From: CAZJAH01 sp964544155
GTDB taxonomy: Bacteria > Bacteroidota > Ignavibacteria > Kapaibacteriales > UBA2268
NCBI GenBank assembly: GCA_964544155.1
Contig: CAZJAH010000019.1
Coordinates: 1 to 55,830 of the forward strand
Length of the DNA stretch: 55,830 nucleotides
Reading direction: 5' to 3'
In this document: positions 8,901 to 16,556 of the stretch, piece by piece
Position numbering within the stretch: position 1 is the stretch's first letter
How the letters are laid out: every line of letters starts with the position of its first letter
Made by a program: the position numbers and the translations under genes
The notes under the pieces: model-generated
The model's database searches: none
What the model was told of the DNA's origin: nothing
The model's input: the letters and a program-made list of their open reading frames with translations, nothing else

Positions 8901-10147
8901 ATAACACAGGTACTTTAAATGATACTTTGAATATTAATATACCCCAAAAAGGTGAATTTACCGCGATTCCTGATGACTATATTAGCGTTGCGGCGAAAGG
9001 CAGCGCTTATATTTATTTCGAGCTTGATCCGGGGGAAATTGTTCTGACGGGTAAACATACTGAACTGATAACTTTCAACAGTATTATTTGTGATAAGGGA
9101 TTCAATTATAATATTAATTACGAATTTATATCTCCTGAGCTGAGTATAGAACCATTGTCGGTCGATTTCGGTGAATTATGGATGGGTGATACGGCTTACG
9201 ATACCGTCCGGGTAAGAAACAATTCAGAAGAACCGGTTAATCTTAAGTCATTATTACTCACTCCCGATGACGGCTCAATTCTCGTTGATCATGAAGCCCC
9301 TGTGATCCTGCAACCCGGCGAAAGCAGTATGATAGCGCTTGCATATACCGCGCTAATCGAAGGAAATAATAACTATAAGCTTGCCCTAACCGAAGAAACA
9401 AAATGCCCGGATACCACATTTATCAAACTGGAGGCTTTTGTCCCGAAGGAGATTTACAGGATAAATGTGAGAACATACGATTATGAACAGTCACCGGGAG
9501 AAACCGTGTCCCTGGAAATAAAACTGGAAGAGCCGGTTTATAAATTAACGGCTGATTCTATACGGATAAGGCTTAAATTTAATCCATTTCTGCTGAATCC
9601 CGATCATGCTTATACCTTTGCCCCAGGATCGTCGGAAGCAGTTGAATTCAGCTATCCTTTTGACATCTTTGAGGCTGTTATAAAAGGTGAAGATGTAAAC
9701 CGAATATTATCCGACGGAGGAACGGCTTTGATAATCCAGTCGCGCGCCATGCTGTATAACCCCGACAGTACTCCGGTTGAAATACTGGAATTCACTCCCC
9801 TGCCCGAAAAGGATTTTATAATAAACAAAACTCACGGCTCTTTCACCCTTGTCGGATACTGCCGCTTTGTCGGGATGCAAAGGATGAAACTATTCGACAC
9901 ACCTAAAGTCATACATGAAGAAAATGGTGATATAAAGATTTCCTTTGAGGCTTATGATGATGGTAAAATTCAGCTGACCCTGATTAACGTGCTGGGGCAG
10001 AAGATCAAAAATACAGATATGCGCTTTGTAAAGGGCAATAATGAAATGATCATACAATCAAAAAAATATCCCCCCGGAGCTTATTACCTAAGAATTCACA
10101 GCGCAACGGGAAATATTTACGATCACCGTTTTATCATCAGCAGATGA
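5930..10147 (+). CDS. Large secreted ASH-repeat protein with Ycf48-like propeller and T9SS sorting domain
   Basis: This protein has 1405 residues. A signal peptide covers about 1-20 (ending TAFSQ). Residues 30-330 carry repeats with TIDGGETW, STDGGAT, TTDGGNTW, TTDGGFTW and TTDAGQNW, a BNR/Ycf48-like beta-propeller. About 345-1150 consists of repeated ASH/choice-of-anchor-D modules (recurring IDFGDLC, DFGFAKC and SVDFGELWMGD openings, and LIVFNPP-like strands). A beta-rich module follows, and the last 75 residues form a type A T9SS sorting domain (LTLINVLGQKI ... FIISR). It should be exported across the outer membrane and anchored or released; ligand and role are unknown. Its stop abuts the stop of the convergent barrel gene with no gap. 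Confidence 0.88.
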   Translation: MGKLFVYGLIFILAQTAFSQDMSEYYWEEVSNMPPAYQDNYWLDIHFLPFDHQMGWACGFGGAVLRTIDGGETWQGTTIHGAFHLESVHFPTRNVGYTSGVDGIFKSTDGGATFFDVTPSDTVNYWGCYFIDADYGGVIGGGCAGNPQHFFITTDGGNTWNDFMATEPESGLTDLILISKFGEGYASGSGRIWKTTDGGFTWDIHATTVIPGEPNSWQEEITKIGNSMLVPYSGFTCGGSGNEGGMKFTSDNGMNWNRISVGRKMFGTFLINETTGWACGYDRSVYYTTDAGQNWDLLNCGIPQFVNLDDIWFKTPTEGWVAGEGIYRLKPENQFVTKNEIDFGDLCWPDVRRDTLYLKNASFSNYSTIISLASGVGAFKVLQPASPHMTGSCDSVMIVIEFNPPDLGNYTGQLSINMQGAKSFSIPLSGISLKSSLSANDTLLIINPAECRISNNKSIKWTSLTEDDILTKVMELGGSDSIRVTTPVPLYIQMEETDQWFEAVPADTGWIEARFILESEPCGKDTTVTVRAYGVSPIINTIDSLEFNLACDSSIIRSFPVSNTGNDTLEIQTAKLLDNSHGAFSIISWASGSTTVNNIPPGEIDTLTVMYKPLNGWSHSARIILENNDMTMARGDKSNLEIELTGNFSETSLVVSDTVIDFDTVCAGQNELRSLEMSNAGNKLTALETNDVNEPFSLANIPAGIHPDELRELDIIFAPSNTGFFSDTLIIVSSECSDTSVVVVRGFAAEASLKIEPPSITASLQTGVEKDFTVNVENTGNIDVRITNISIIPDIPALSYSVGPMPEILIDPGSHRDFTFSFTMMTDTVIEAEIILDTDSYCDIENTIPLKLSSKSRFVSAEPDTLDFGFAKCKPDFDGMRLMIENNGTIPDTLTELSLYSGEFFSTETIELPYPLNAGSTLVFDVFFSPQREGVFRDSILVKTHDPDGRQFVIYLKGEFRKADSYPGKLSHDFGKIESCEDIVRDTLWIYNTGTLNDTLNINIPQKGEFTAIPDDYISVAAKGSAYIYFELDPGEIVLTGKHTELITFNSIICDKGFNYNINYEFISPELSIEPLSVDFGELWMGDTAYDTVRVRNNSEEPVNLKSLLLTPDDGSILVDHEAPVILQPGESSMIALAYTALIEGNNNYKLALTEETKCPDTTFIKLEAFVPKEIYRINVRTYDYEQSPGETVSLEIKLEEPVYKLTADSIRIRLKFNPFLLNPDHAYTFAPGSSEAVEFSYPFDIFEAVIKGEDVNRILSDGGTALIIQSRAMLYNPDSTPVEILEFTPLPEKDFIINKTHGSFTLVGYCRFVGMQRMKLFDTPKVIHEENGDIKISFEAYDDGKIQLTLINVLGQKIKNTDMRFVKGNNEMIIQSKKYPPGAYYLRIHSATGNIYDHRFIISR

Positions 10148-10822
10148 TTATCTTCTGCCGGTTAAATTAAACTGGTAATTAATTCCTATAGAAACTATCG
10201 CGGGGAGAATATCCATATCCTGTACCGTGCAATTATTATCGGTTTGAGGCGGTTTTACGGCATAAAACGGATAAACTCCATCATAGGGATCGCTGAACAT
10301 ATATTCAGCTCTGATCAATAAACCAAGCTGGCCGCTTGGATCGGTTAACATAGGGATGTTAACACCTATCCGGCCTGTAAATACCGCATTTAACCGGTCA
10401 TCATCGGGTTCCACAGAAGCATCTTCAATTTCGGCTCCCAAGGGAAACCCCACGGCGAATCCTACAATAAAAGAAGAAATATGAAATTGCGGCGATAAAA
10501 TGAAGTAGCTAAGATTATTAGCATAATCAAAATCTTCATTTCCGGTGTACCTGAGGCTGAACATATAATTTTGGTAACCCGCGTCGAGATAAATTCCTTT
10601 AGAACCATCAAGCGTAAAGCCATAATAGTAAGTCAGCCCAAAATCAACAGAAGAAGCCGGTATAAAACCGTTTTTAATCCCTTGTGGAACATCGGCTGAA
10701 TTGACTCCTCCCGAATAATTAATATAAGCTCCCAGGCGCATGGGATGTTCCGGATTCTGAGAAACAGCAGAATACGGAATCATTGCCGCTGCAATAAAGA
10801 AAACGATCAAAGTTCTCACCAC
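10148..10822 (-). CDS. Outer-membrane beta-barrel protein
   Basis: This 224-residue protein has a signal peptide ending SAVSQ at about residue 22. The rest shows alternating hydrophobic/polar strands with aromatic girdle residues, fitting an 8-10-strand barrel. It resembles the barrel at 54562-55227 in several blocks: the ILSPQFHISSF/ALNPNIFFSGF segment, FAVGFPLGA/FAFGLPVSA, and the turn after a TDPSG/TDETG stretch. The two are therefore paralogues. Function is unknown. Confidence 0.75.
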   Translation of the reverse strand: MVRTLIVFFIAAAMIPYSAVSQNPEHPMRLGAYINYSGGVNSADVPQGIKNGFIPASSVDFGLTYYYGFTLDGSKGIYLDAGYQNYMFSLRYTGNEDFDYANNLSYFILSPQFHISSFIVGFAVGFPLGAEIEDASVEPDDDRLNAVFTGRIGVNIPMLTDPSGQLGLLIRAEYMFSDPYDGVYPFYAVKPPQTDNNCTVQDMDILPAIVSIGINYQFNLTGRR

Positions 10823-10893
10823 TGTTTTTCCTGAATTAATTAGAAATACCGATATAAAGCATTAAAGTCTATAATATTTACTTATTGTACGTT

Positions 10894-11310
10894 TTACTCT
10901 CCGATGATCTTAACCATCACTCTTTTCTTTCTTTTTCCGTCGAATTCACCGTAAAATATCTGCTCCCATGGGCCGAAGTCCAGTTTGCCTTCAGTAATGG
11001 CCACAACAACTTCCCTGCCCATGATCTGCCTTTTAAGGTGCGCGTCGGCATTATCTTCATATCCGTTATGCCTGTACTGATTATGCGGCTTTTCGGGGGC
11101 CAGCTTTTCGAGCCATACTTCGAAATCCTGGTGCAGGCCGTATTCATCATCATTGATGAATACACTGGCAGTAATGTGCATGGCATTAACCAGGCAGAGG
11201 CCTTCTTTGATGCCGCTTTCCTCAAGACATCTGTCAATTTCGGAAGTAATATTTATGAACGCCCTGCGGCTGTCTGTCTGAAACCAGAGTTCTTTTTTGT
11301 AGCTTTTCAT
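10894..11310 (-). CDS. YjbQ/UPF0047 family protein
   Basis: This 138-residue single-domain protein belongs to the YjbQ family. Visible motifs are NAMHITASVFINDDE, the HNGYEDNADAHLKRQIMG block with conserved His residues, and GPWEQIFYGEFDG near the C-terminus. Members show weak thiamine-phosphate synthase activity in vitro; the physiological role is unsettled. I chose ATG 11310, preceded by AAAGGAG at a good distance; the GTG just before it is less likely. The gene stands alone. Confidence 0.88.
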   Translation of the reverse strand: MKSYKKELWFQTDSRRAFINITSEIDRCLEESGIKEGLCLVNAMHITASVFINDDEYGLHQDFEVWLEKLAPEKPHNQYRHNGYEDNADAHLKRQIMGREVVVAITEGKLDFGPWEQIFYGEFDGKRKKRVMVKIIGE

Positions 11311-11527
11311 CACTGTCTCCTTTAATAAAATTAGCAGTCATTATATTTTCATTAAAACTGTTCTCTCCCCTTTTAAATTAAACAAATATATTTTGATTAC
11401 AAAGTAAGAGCTCTTAAGGATAAATCAGCAGATCAGCAGAATATATTTTTTAGATAAAAGAAATTCATTTAAATTGCATGTTTTCAGTTTCCGTAATTAC
11501 ACATAAAACCAAAGGTAAAAACTCGCT

Positions 11528-13945
11528 ATGTATGTTTCTTACAAGTGGTTAAAAGAATTTGTCGATATAAAGGCAGCGCCGAAAGATCTTGAAAAAACCC
11601 TGACTATGCTTGGTATCGAAGTTGAAGGGATAATAGATTATCAGAAAAAATATGAGAACTTTTTTACAGCTGAAGTCATCAGCAGTGAAAAGCATCCCGA
11701 TGCCGATAAGCTATCGATATGCAAAGTCAGCCTCGGCGATGATAAAAAGCTGGTAGTCTGCGGCGCTCCCAATGTTGAAGCCGGCCAGAAAGTAGTTTTA
11801 GGTACAATAGGGGCTGTTGTGCCTTCGGGTAATTTCAAACTGACAAAAGCAAAGATCAGAGGTGTAGAATCCGAAGGAATGATCTGCAGCCGGACAGAGC
11901 TCGAAACCGGAGATGATGCTTCAGGTATTTGGGTTCTTCCGCCGGAAACAGAAACAGGTATACCTCTGGCTCAATACCTTGGCATCGATGATATTATATA
12001 TGAAGTCAGCCTGACCCCTAACAAACAGGATTGCTTAAGCCATTACGGCGTTGCAAGGGACCTCGCGGCATATTACGATATAGAACTGAAAATGCCGGAA
12101 GTTAATTTAGAAGAATCGGCCAGTGCTATAGAAAATTCATTAAAAATAAGCATAAAAGCGCCGGATAAATGCCCCAGATACACCGCCAGAGTTATCCGCG
12201 ATGTTAAGATAAGTGAATCTCCTGAATGGATCAAAAGAAGGCTTATCGCTATCGGCCTGAGGCCGGTAAACGCGCCTGTGGACATCACCAACTACCTGAT
12301 GATGGAAATGGGGCAGCCCCTTCATGCCTTCGACCTGGATACCGTAGAAGGTAATGAGATAATCATCCGCACAGCGAAAAAAGGAGAAAAATTCACAACT
12401 CTCGACCACAAAGAAAGAGAGCTTGACGAAGAAATGCTTATGATATGCGACGCGGTTAAGCCCGTCGCCATCGGGGGAGTCATGGGCGGAGAAAATAGTG
12501 AAATTTCAGATAAAACAAAAAACATACTTCTTGAGTCGGCCTACTTTCATCCGGCTACTGTCAGAAGGACTTCCAAGAAATTATCCATACAGAGCGATTC
12601 ATCATACAGGTTTGAGCGCGGTGTGGATGTAAATATGGTGACTTTTGCACTTGATCGTGCCGCAAAAATCATAGCAGAAATATGCGGCGGAAAAGTTGAA
12701 AAAGGCCGAATAGATGAATACCCCGAAGCATTGCCCGTTCTTAAAATAAGGCTCAGATTCGATCGGGCCATAAAACTGATCGGCGTTAGGGTTACACCGG
12801 AAACTATAAAGGAAATGCTAACAAGGCTCGGGTTTGTGATTGTTTTCGAGGATGACAAGTCTGTCGATATAGAAGTGCCTTCTCACAGATCAGATGTACA
12901 GTACGAAGCAGACCTCATCGAAGAGATCGCGCGCATGTACAATTATGATAATATAGAGCCTGATTATTCTTCAAAAATTGATTTCGGCGGAGGCAGAATA
13001 CCCGAAAAGCTTATTCAGCCTTCTATTAGGCAAAATATCAGAGAATACCTTGTAAACAGAGGATTCAATGAAATAATCACACAAAATATGCTCGATCCAG
13101 TTTCAGGAGCTATGTTTACCGATAACCCCGTGGAAATAGCAAACCCTCTCGGAGTGGAGCTTTCATTAATGAGGCCGTCATTAGTGCCTGCCATGCTAAG
13201 GACTATAGAAAGAAATATCCGCATGGGATCAGATAGTATCGCTCTTTTCGAAATAGGAAGGAGTTTCTCGAAAAGTGACAGCAAAGATGTATTTATACCC
13301 GGGTATAAGGAGCGCAATGAATTGCTAATAGCCCTTTGCGGCAACCTCTATCCTTTGCAGTGGGGCAGGGCCGCTCGCGAATCTGATTTTTATGACATAA
13401 AAGGAATTTTTGAAGACTTCGCAGATTATATGCGCTATGGCAGCCTGAAGTTAAGCACAATCGAAAAAGCCGAAATAGTATTTTCAAAAAACTCACTTGT
13501 TGTTTCTCATAAAAAGGAAAAAATCGGCCATATCGGCGAAGTTAACACAAAACTGCTCAAACATTTTGATCTGGAAAATAAAGTATACCTGATCAATATC
13601 GACCTTGATAAGCTATATTCAATTGAGCCCGAAGAAGCAAAATACTCAAAAGTAGCACCCTTCCCGGGTATAGCGCGGGATCTGAGCTTTATATTCGAAT
13701 CCGGATTCAGCGCCGGTGATGTTATAAATGAAATACTGAATAAAGGCGGAAAATTCCTGAAGGATGTATCAATATTTGATATTTATAAAGGCAAATCCAT
13801 AGGTGAAGGTAAAATAAGCGCAGCATTTTCACTTTATTTTGCTTCGCCGGAAAAAACACTTGCTCAGGAAGAAATCGATAAAGTAATTCATAAGATAGTT
13901 CAATCTGTTGAAAAGAAATTTAATTGCAGCCTGAGAGCGAATTAA
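11528..13945 (+). CDS. pheT: Phenylalanyl-tRNA synthetase beta subunit
   Basis: With PheS it charges tRNA-Phe. The protein has 805 residues, normal for the family. Domains in order: N-terminal tRNA-binding OB fold at about 40-150 (AEVISSEKHPDADKLSICKV, CGAPN), B3/B4 editing region at about 210-385 (RYTARVI, RPVNAPVDITNYLMMEMGQP, HAFDLD), B5 domain at about 405-475, a catalytic-like core, and the C-terminal anticodon-binding FDX-ACB domain (SKVAPFPGIARDLSFIF). pheS is not adjacent in this window. It heads a plus-strand run with the coiled-coil gene and zapA. Confidence 0.97.
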   Translation: MYVSYKWLKEFVDIKAAPKDLEKTLTMLGIEVEGIIDYQKKYENFFTAEVISSEKHPDADKLSICKVSLGDDKKLVVCGAPNVEAGQKVVLGTIGAVVPSGNFKLTKAKIRGVESEGMICSRTELETGDDASGIWVLPPETETGIPLAQYLGIDDIIYEVSLTPNKQDCLSHYGVARDLAAYYDIELKMPEVNLEESASAIENSLKISIKAPDKCPRYTARVIRDVKISESPEWIKRRLIAIGLRPVNAPVDITNYLMMEMGQPLHAFDLDTVEGNEIIIRTAKKGEKFTTLDHKERELDEEMLMICDAVKPVAIGGVMGGENSEISDKTKNILLESAYFHPATVRRTSKKLSIQSDSSYRFERGVDVNMVTFALDRAAKIIAEICGGKVEKGRIDEYPEALPVLKIRLRFDRAIKLIGVRVTPETIKEMLTRLGFVIVFEDDKSVDIEVPSHRSDVQYEADLIEEIARMYNYDNIEPDYSSKIDFGGGRIPEKLIQPSIRQNIREYLVNRGFNEIITQNMLDPVSGAMFTDNPVEIANPLGVELSLMRPSLVPAMLRTIERNIRMGSDSIALFEIGRSFSKSDSKDVFIPGYKERNELLIALCGNLYPLQWGRAARESDFYDIKGIFEDFADYMRYGSLKLSTIEKAEIVFSKNSLVVSHKKEKIGHIGEVNTKLLKHFDLENKVYLINIDLDKLYSIEPEEAKYSKVAPFPGIARDLSFIFESGFSAGDVINEILNKGGKFLKDVSIFDIYKGKSIGEGKISAAFSLYFASPEKTLAQEEIDKVIHKIVQSVEKKFNCSLRAN

Positions 13946-14011
13946 AAATTTCTTTTGGATATAATTTCCAAAGACTTATATTTATTCTTTAAGAATTAAC
14001 TAATATATGAA

Positions 14012-15727
14012 ATGAACGAAACCCCTGAAAATATTAATGCTGAACCGGATCAGGCTCTGCTTGAGGCCTTAGGCTCGCTTTGGGATGTTGTTAGAGAAAT
14101 AAAGCGCTCACACGATGGACTGCTCACAAGCAAAAAAGAGCTCGAACAAAAATTCACCAACGCCGAACGGTCCCTGCATAGCAGAGAAAGTTCATTAATT
14201 GCCCTGAGAGTCAAAAAGGAAGAGCTCGAAACCGGCCTGGAAGAAGCACACAATAAGATCAGGGATTTTGAACAAAAGCTTCAAGGAAAAGATAAGATAA
14301 TCTCTGAACTTGGCAATAAAAGCAGGGAATTCGATAAACTGAGAGAAGAAGCCGAGGCTTTAAAAAATACAAACGCCGAAAAATTGGCTCTTGTAAACAA
14401 AAATGCTGAGCTCATAAGTATAATTAAGAAAAAAGACAGCCTTCTGGCGGATTACGAAGCTAAATTCAACGAATTGGACAGCGAAATTAAAAAACTCTCT
14501 ACTATAGAAAAAGACTATAATCTCGCTCAAAAAGAACAAACCAGAAAAAATTTCGAACTTCTGAAAAAAGATGACCGCATTAATGAATTGAAAAACAAGA
14601 TCTCCGAGCTCGAAAGCAGGATAATCACACTTAAAAAAGAATCCGGCAAAGGAACCGGGGAATTATCCGCCGAACTTCTAAATAATGAAAAAGAATTCCG
14701 CCTTAAACTAAGTGAATTGGCCGAAGAAAATAAGGCTCGGGCCCGCAGGATCACTGAACTTGAAGAAGAACTTAAAACTGCGCGCGATCAATATAACGAT
14801 AAGGAAACTGCAATACGGGGGCTCAAAGACAGAATATCAGAATTGGAAAATTCCTTAAAAAATCTGATAGATATTAAAGGAAGAAATGCCTCCCTCGCCA
14901 GGGAAAAAGAGCTTGCAGACAGAAAGATAAAAGAGCTGGAGCTTAAGATTGAGAAATATGAAGCCATTAATTCCGCCAACGAGATGGCTCTTACAAAAAT
15001 TGAAGAAAAGAACCATAAGCTTACTGAAGCCCTTCAAAAAGCCGGAGAAGAAGAACTGAAGTTCAGATCAGAAAATGAAGCACAGCTTGCCGCTATCAGA
15101 AAAGAGTTCGATGCCAAGGAAGGCGAGCTAAACCAGTTGCGGTCTTTGGTCAAAGAGCTTTCTGAGAAAGCAGATGATGCCAAAAAAGAAATTGAATCCG
15201 AACAAGTCAGAGAGCTTAGGGGCATCCTATCGGAGCAGAGGGAAACAATCGCCTCGCTGCAGGAATTTAAAGAATTATTCTACAAGCAAAGCGAAGAACT
15301 TGACCGTTTAACTGAAAATCATATGGCCGACTTAAACCTGCTTGAAGAATACCGCCGTGAAAATCACAGGCTTAAGGCAAAATCTCAAGAACTCGAAGCT
15401 CAAATAATTAGTTTTAGTAAAAATGACTCCGACAGGAAAAATGGAGCCGAAAATGAAATGAACAGGCTTAAGGATAGAATTAATAATCTGGAAAACGAAC
15501 TCGATAATCTCAACGGGCAGATCACTATAAGAGACCTGAAAGTCAATAATCTATTAACTAAATCCGAAAGCCTGGAGAAACTTTTAATAACCAGGTACGA
15601 GCAAATAAAAATACTTGAAGACCAAATAAACAAATATAATTCCGAAAAAAAAGAAAACAATAACAAAAAGAAAGAATTGATAGAAAAAATTGACAGCTAC
15701 ATCAGCATATTGGATAAAAGCGGCTAA
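14012..15727 (+). CDS. Long coiled-coil protein encoded between pheT and zapA
   Basis: This protein has 571 residues and is almost entirely charged heptad repeat from about residue 20 to the end. It lacks a signal peptide, membrane segment or globular domain. Its C-terminus (KKKELIEKIDSYISILDKSG) resembles the end of the short coiled-coil proteins of about 100 residues that sit upstream of zapA in many Bacteroidota, as far as I recall, so this may be an enlarged version. It lies 66 bp after pheT and 148 bp before zapA. A role in division-ring organisation with ZapA is inferred from position and coiled-coil character. Confidence 0.7.
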   Translation: MNETPENINAEPDQALLEALGSLWDVVREIKRSHDGLLTSKKELEQKFTNAERSLHSRESSLIALRVKKEELETGLEEAHNKIRDFEQKLQGKDKIISELGNKSREFDKLREEAEALKNTNAEKLALVNKNAELISIIKKKDSLLADYEAKFNELDSEIKKLSTIEKDYNLAQKEQTRKNFELLKKDDRINELKNKISELESRIITLKKESGKGTGELSAELLNNEKEFRLKLSELAEENKARARRITELEEELKTARDQYNDKETAIRGLKDRISELENSLKNLIDIKGRNASLAREKELADRKIKELELKIEKYEAINSANEMALTKIEEKNHKLTEALQKAGEEELKFRSENEAQLAAIRKEFDAKEGELNQLRSLVKELSEKADDAKKEIESEQVRELRGILSEQRETIASLQEFKELFYKQSEELDRLTENHMADLNLLEEYRRENHRLKAKSQELEAQIISFSKNDSDRKNGAENEMNRLKDRINNLENELDNLNGQITIRDLKVNNLLTKSESLEKLLITRYEQIKILEDQINKYNSEKKENNNKKKELIEKIDSYISILDKSG

Positions 15728-15792
15728 TTGATTAAAAGAAAGAATTTATCAATTTTTCTTTTGGATAGATAACTATAAAAAAGTATTTTTAC

Positions 15793-15810
15793 TTTTAGCT
15801 TAGGCTAAAA
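15793..15810. promoter_or_regulatory. 18-bp palindrome upstream of zapA
   Basis: A perfect inverted repeat TTTTAGC-TTAG-GCTAAAA lies 65 bp before the zapA start. It has no T-tract for a terminator, so an operator is more likely. A very similar palindrome lies at 28569-28586. Confidence 0.45.
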
Positions 15811-15875
15811 TATAAAAAACAAATTATTATTTAAATAGTCATAAATAAAAAATCGACAACGAAAACAATCAGGTT

Positions 15876-16169
15876 ATGGCAAAGTCAATAAAAGTAATAA
15901 TCGGTGGTGAGAATTATTCGGTGATTGGAGATAATGAAGATATAGTGATGGAAGCCGCCGAAAACGTAGATAGTAAAATCCGGGAAATAAAAGCAAAAAA
16001 CGATAAATTGCCAATAACTACCACTGCAGTTCTCGCCGCGCTGAATATAGCTGAGCAGAGCAGTTTCATTCGCAGAAGATCCGAATCGGAAAAGAAATAT
16101 CTGATAAACGAGATCAGCCGCATGACTGCGTTTTTGAATGAAAGTATTAAATTAGCTGAACAAGATTGA
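15876..16169 (+). CDS. zapA: Cell division protein ZapA
   Basis: This 97-residue protein has the ZapA layout: a short beta-hairpin N-terminal domain (KSIKVIIGGENYSVIG, then DIVMEAAENVDSKIREI) and a C-terminal helix for dimerisation and tetramerisation. ZapA cross-links FtsZ protofilaments at the division site. The length and the order zapA - small RNA - rny support the call. Confidence 0.88.
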   Translation: MAKSIKVIIGGENYSVIGDNEDIVMEAAENVDSKIREIKAKNDKLPITTTAVLAALNIAEQSSFIRRRSESEKKYLINEISRMTAFLNESIKLAEQD

Positions 16170-16267
16170 TCAGCATGAATAAGTTAATTGATATTTACCT
16201 TATAATTTTTTAACTTCATATTAGCTCAAGGCGGGAATCGTTCTTTAACATAACAGGCTAAAACATA

Positions 16268-16474
16268 GAGCCGCATATACTATCGTTGTCACGAAAAAGA
16301 ACTATTAATTGATTAAATAGGGAAACAGGCTCTGGTTATCGATAGCAGGCCTCATCCGCAAAAGCGGAAATCTTCTTTAGAAGGTTCAGAGGAAGGTAGA
16401 AATAGTCAGGATGTTACCCACCGTGTTAGAGAGGGTTCTTTTCTCTCGGTTGATAGTATATGTGGTTTTTTTTT
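16268..16474 (+). ncRNA. ssrS: Probable 6S RNA (SsrS-like)
   Basis: An RNA of about 205 nt can be drawn between zapA and rny. Its ends pair over 14 bp (16271-16284 with 16452-16465, one G-U). After an internal mismatch the helix continues (GAAAAAGAAC 16293-16302 with GTTCTTTTC 16435-16443). A large open central region and smaller hairpins follow (for example CCGC/GCGG around 16355-16367), and the 3' end runs into eight T. This rod-with-bubble form and the zapA-linked position fit 6S RNA, which sequesters the housekeeping RNA polymerase. It was drawn by eye; no covariance model was run. Confidence 0.65.
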
Positions 16475-16556
16475 GATACGCAAAATATATTAATATTAAT
16501 ATACTTAAAATTTCTTAATAGTTATAAACCAGCAATTACACAGGAGTTTCAATAAG

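Noticed and set aside
10885..11325. Plus-strand frame of 146 codons opposite yjbQ
   Set aside because: It lies opposite a clear yjbQ gene and has no recognisable protein features; it is the antisense shadow.
11314..11527. T-box or attenuator leader before pheT
   Set aside because: No T-box sequence, specifier hairpin or Phe-rich leader peptide is visible in the 214-bp gap.
16268..16474. RNase P RNA or tmRNA in the zapA-rny gap
   Set aside because: It is too short, and lacks the RNase P core sequences and the tmRNA tRNA-like ends and tag frame; 6S fits the shape and place better.
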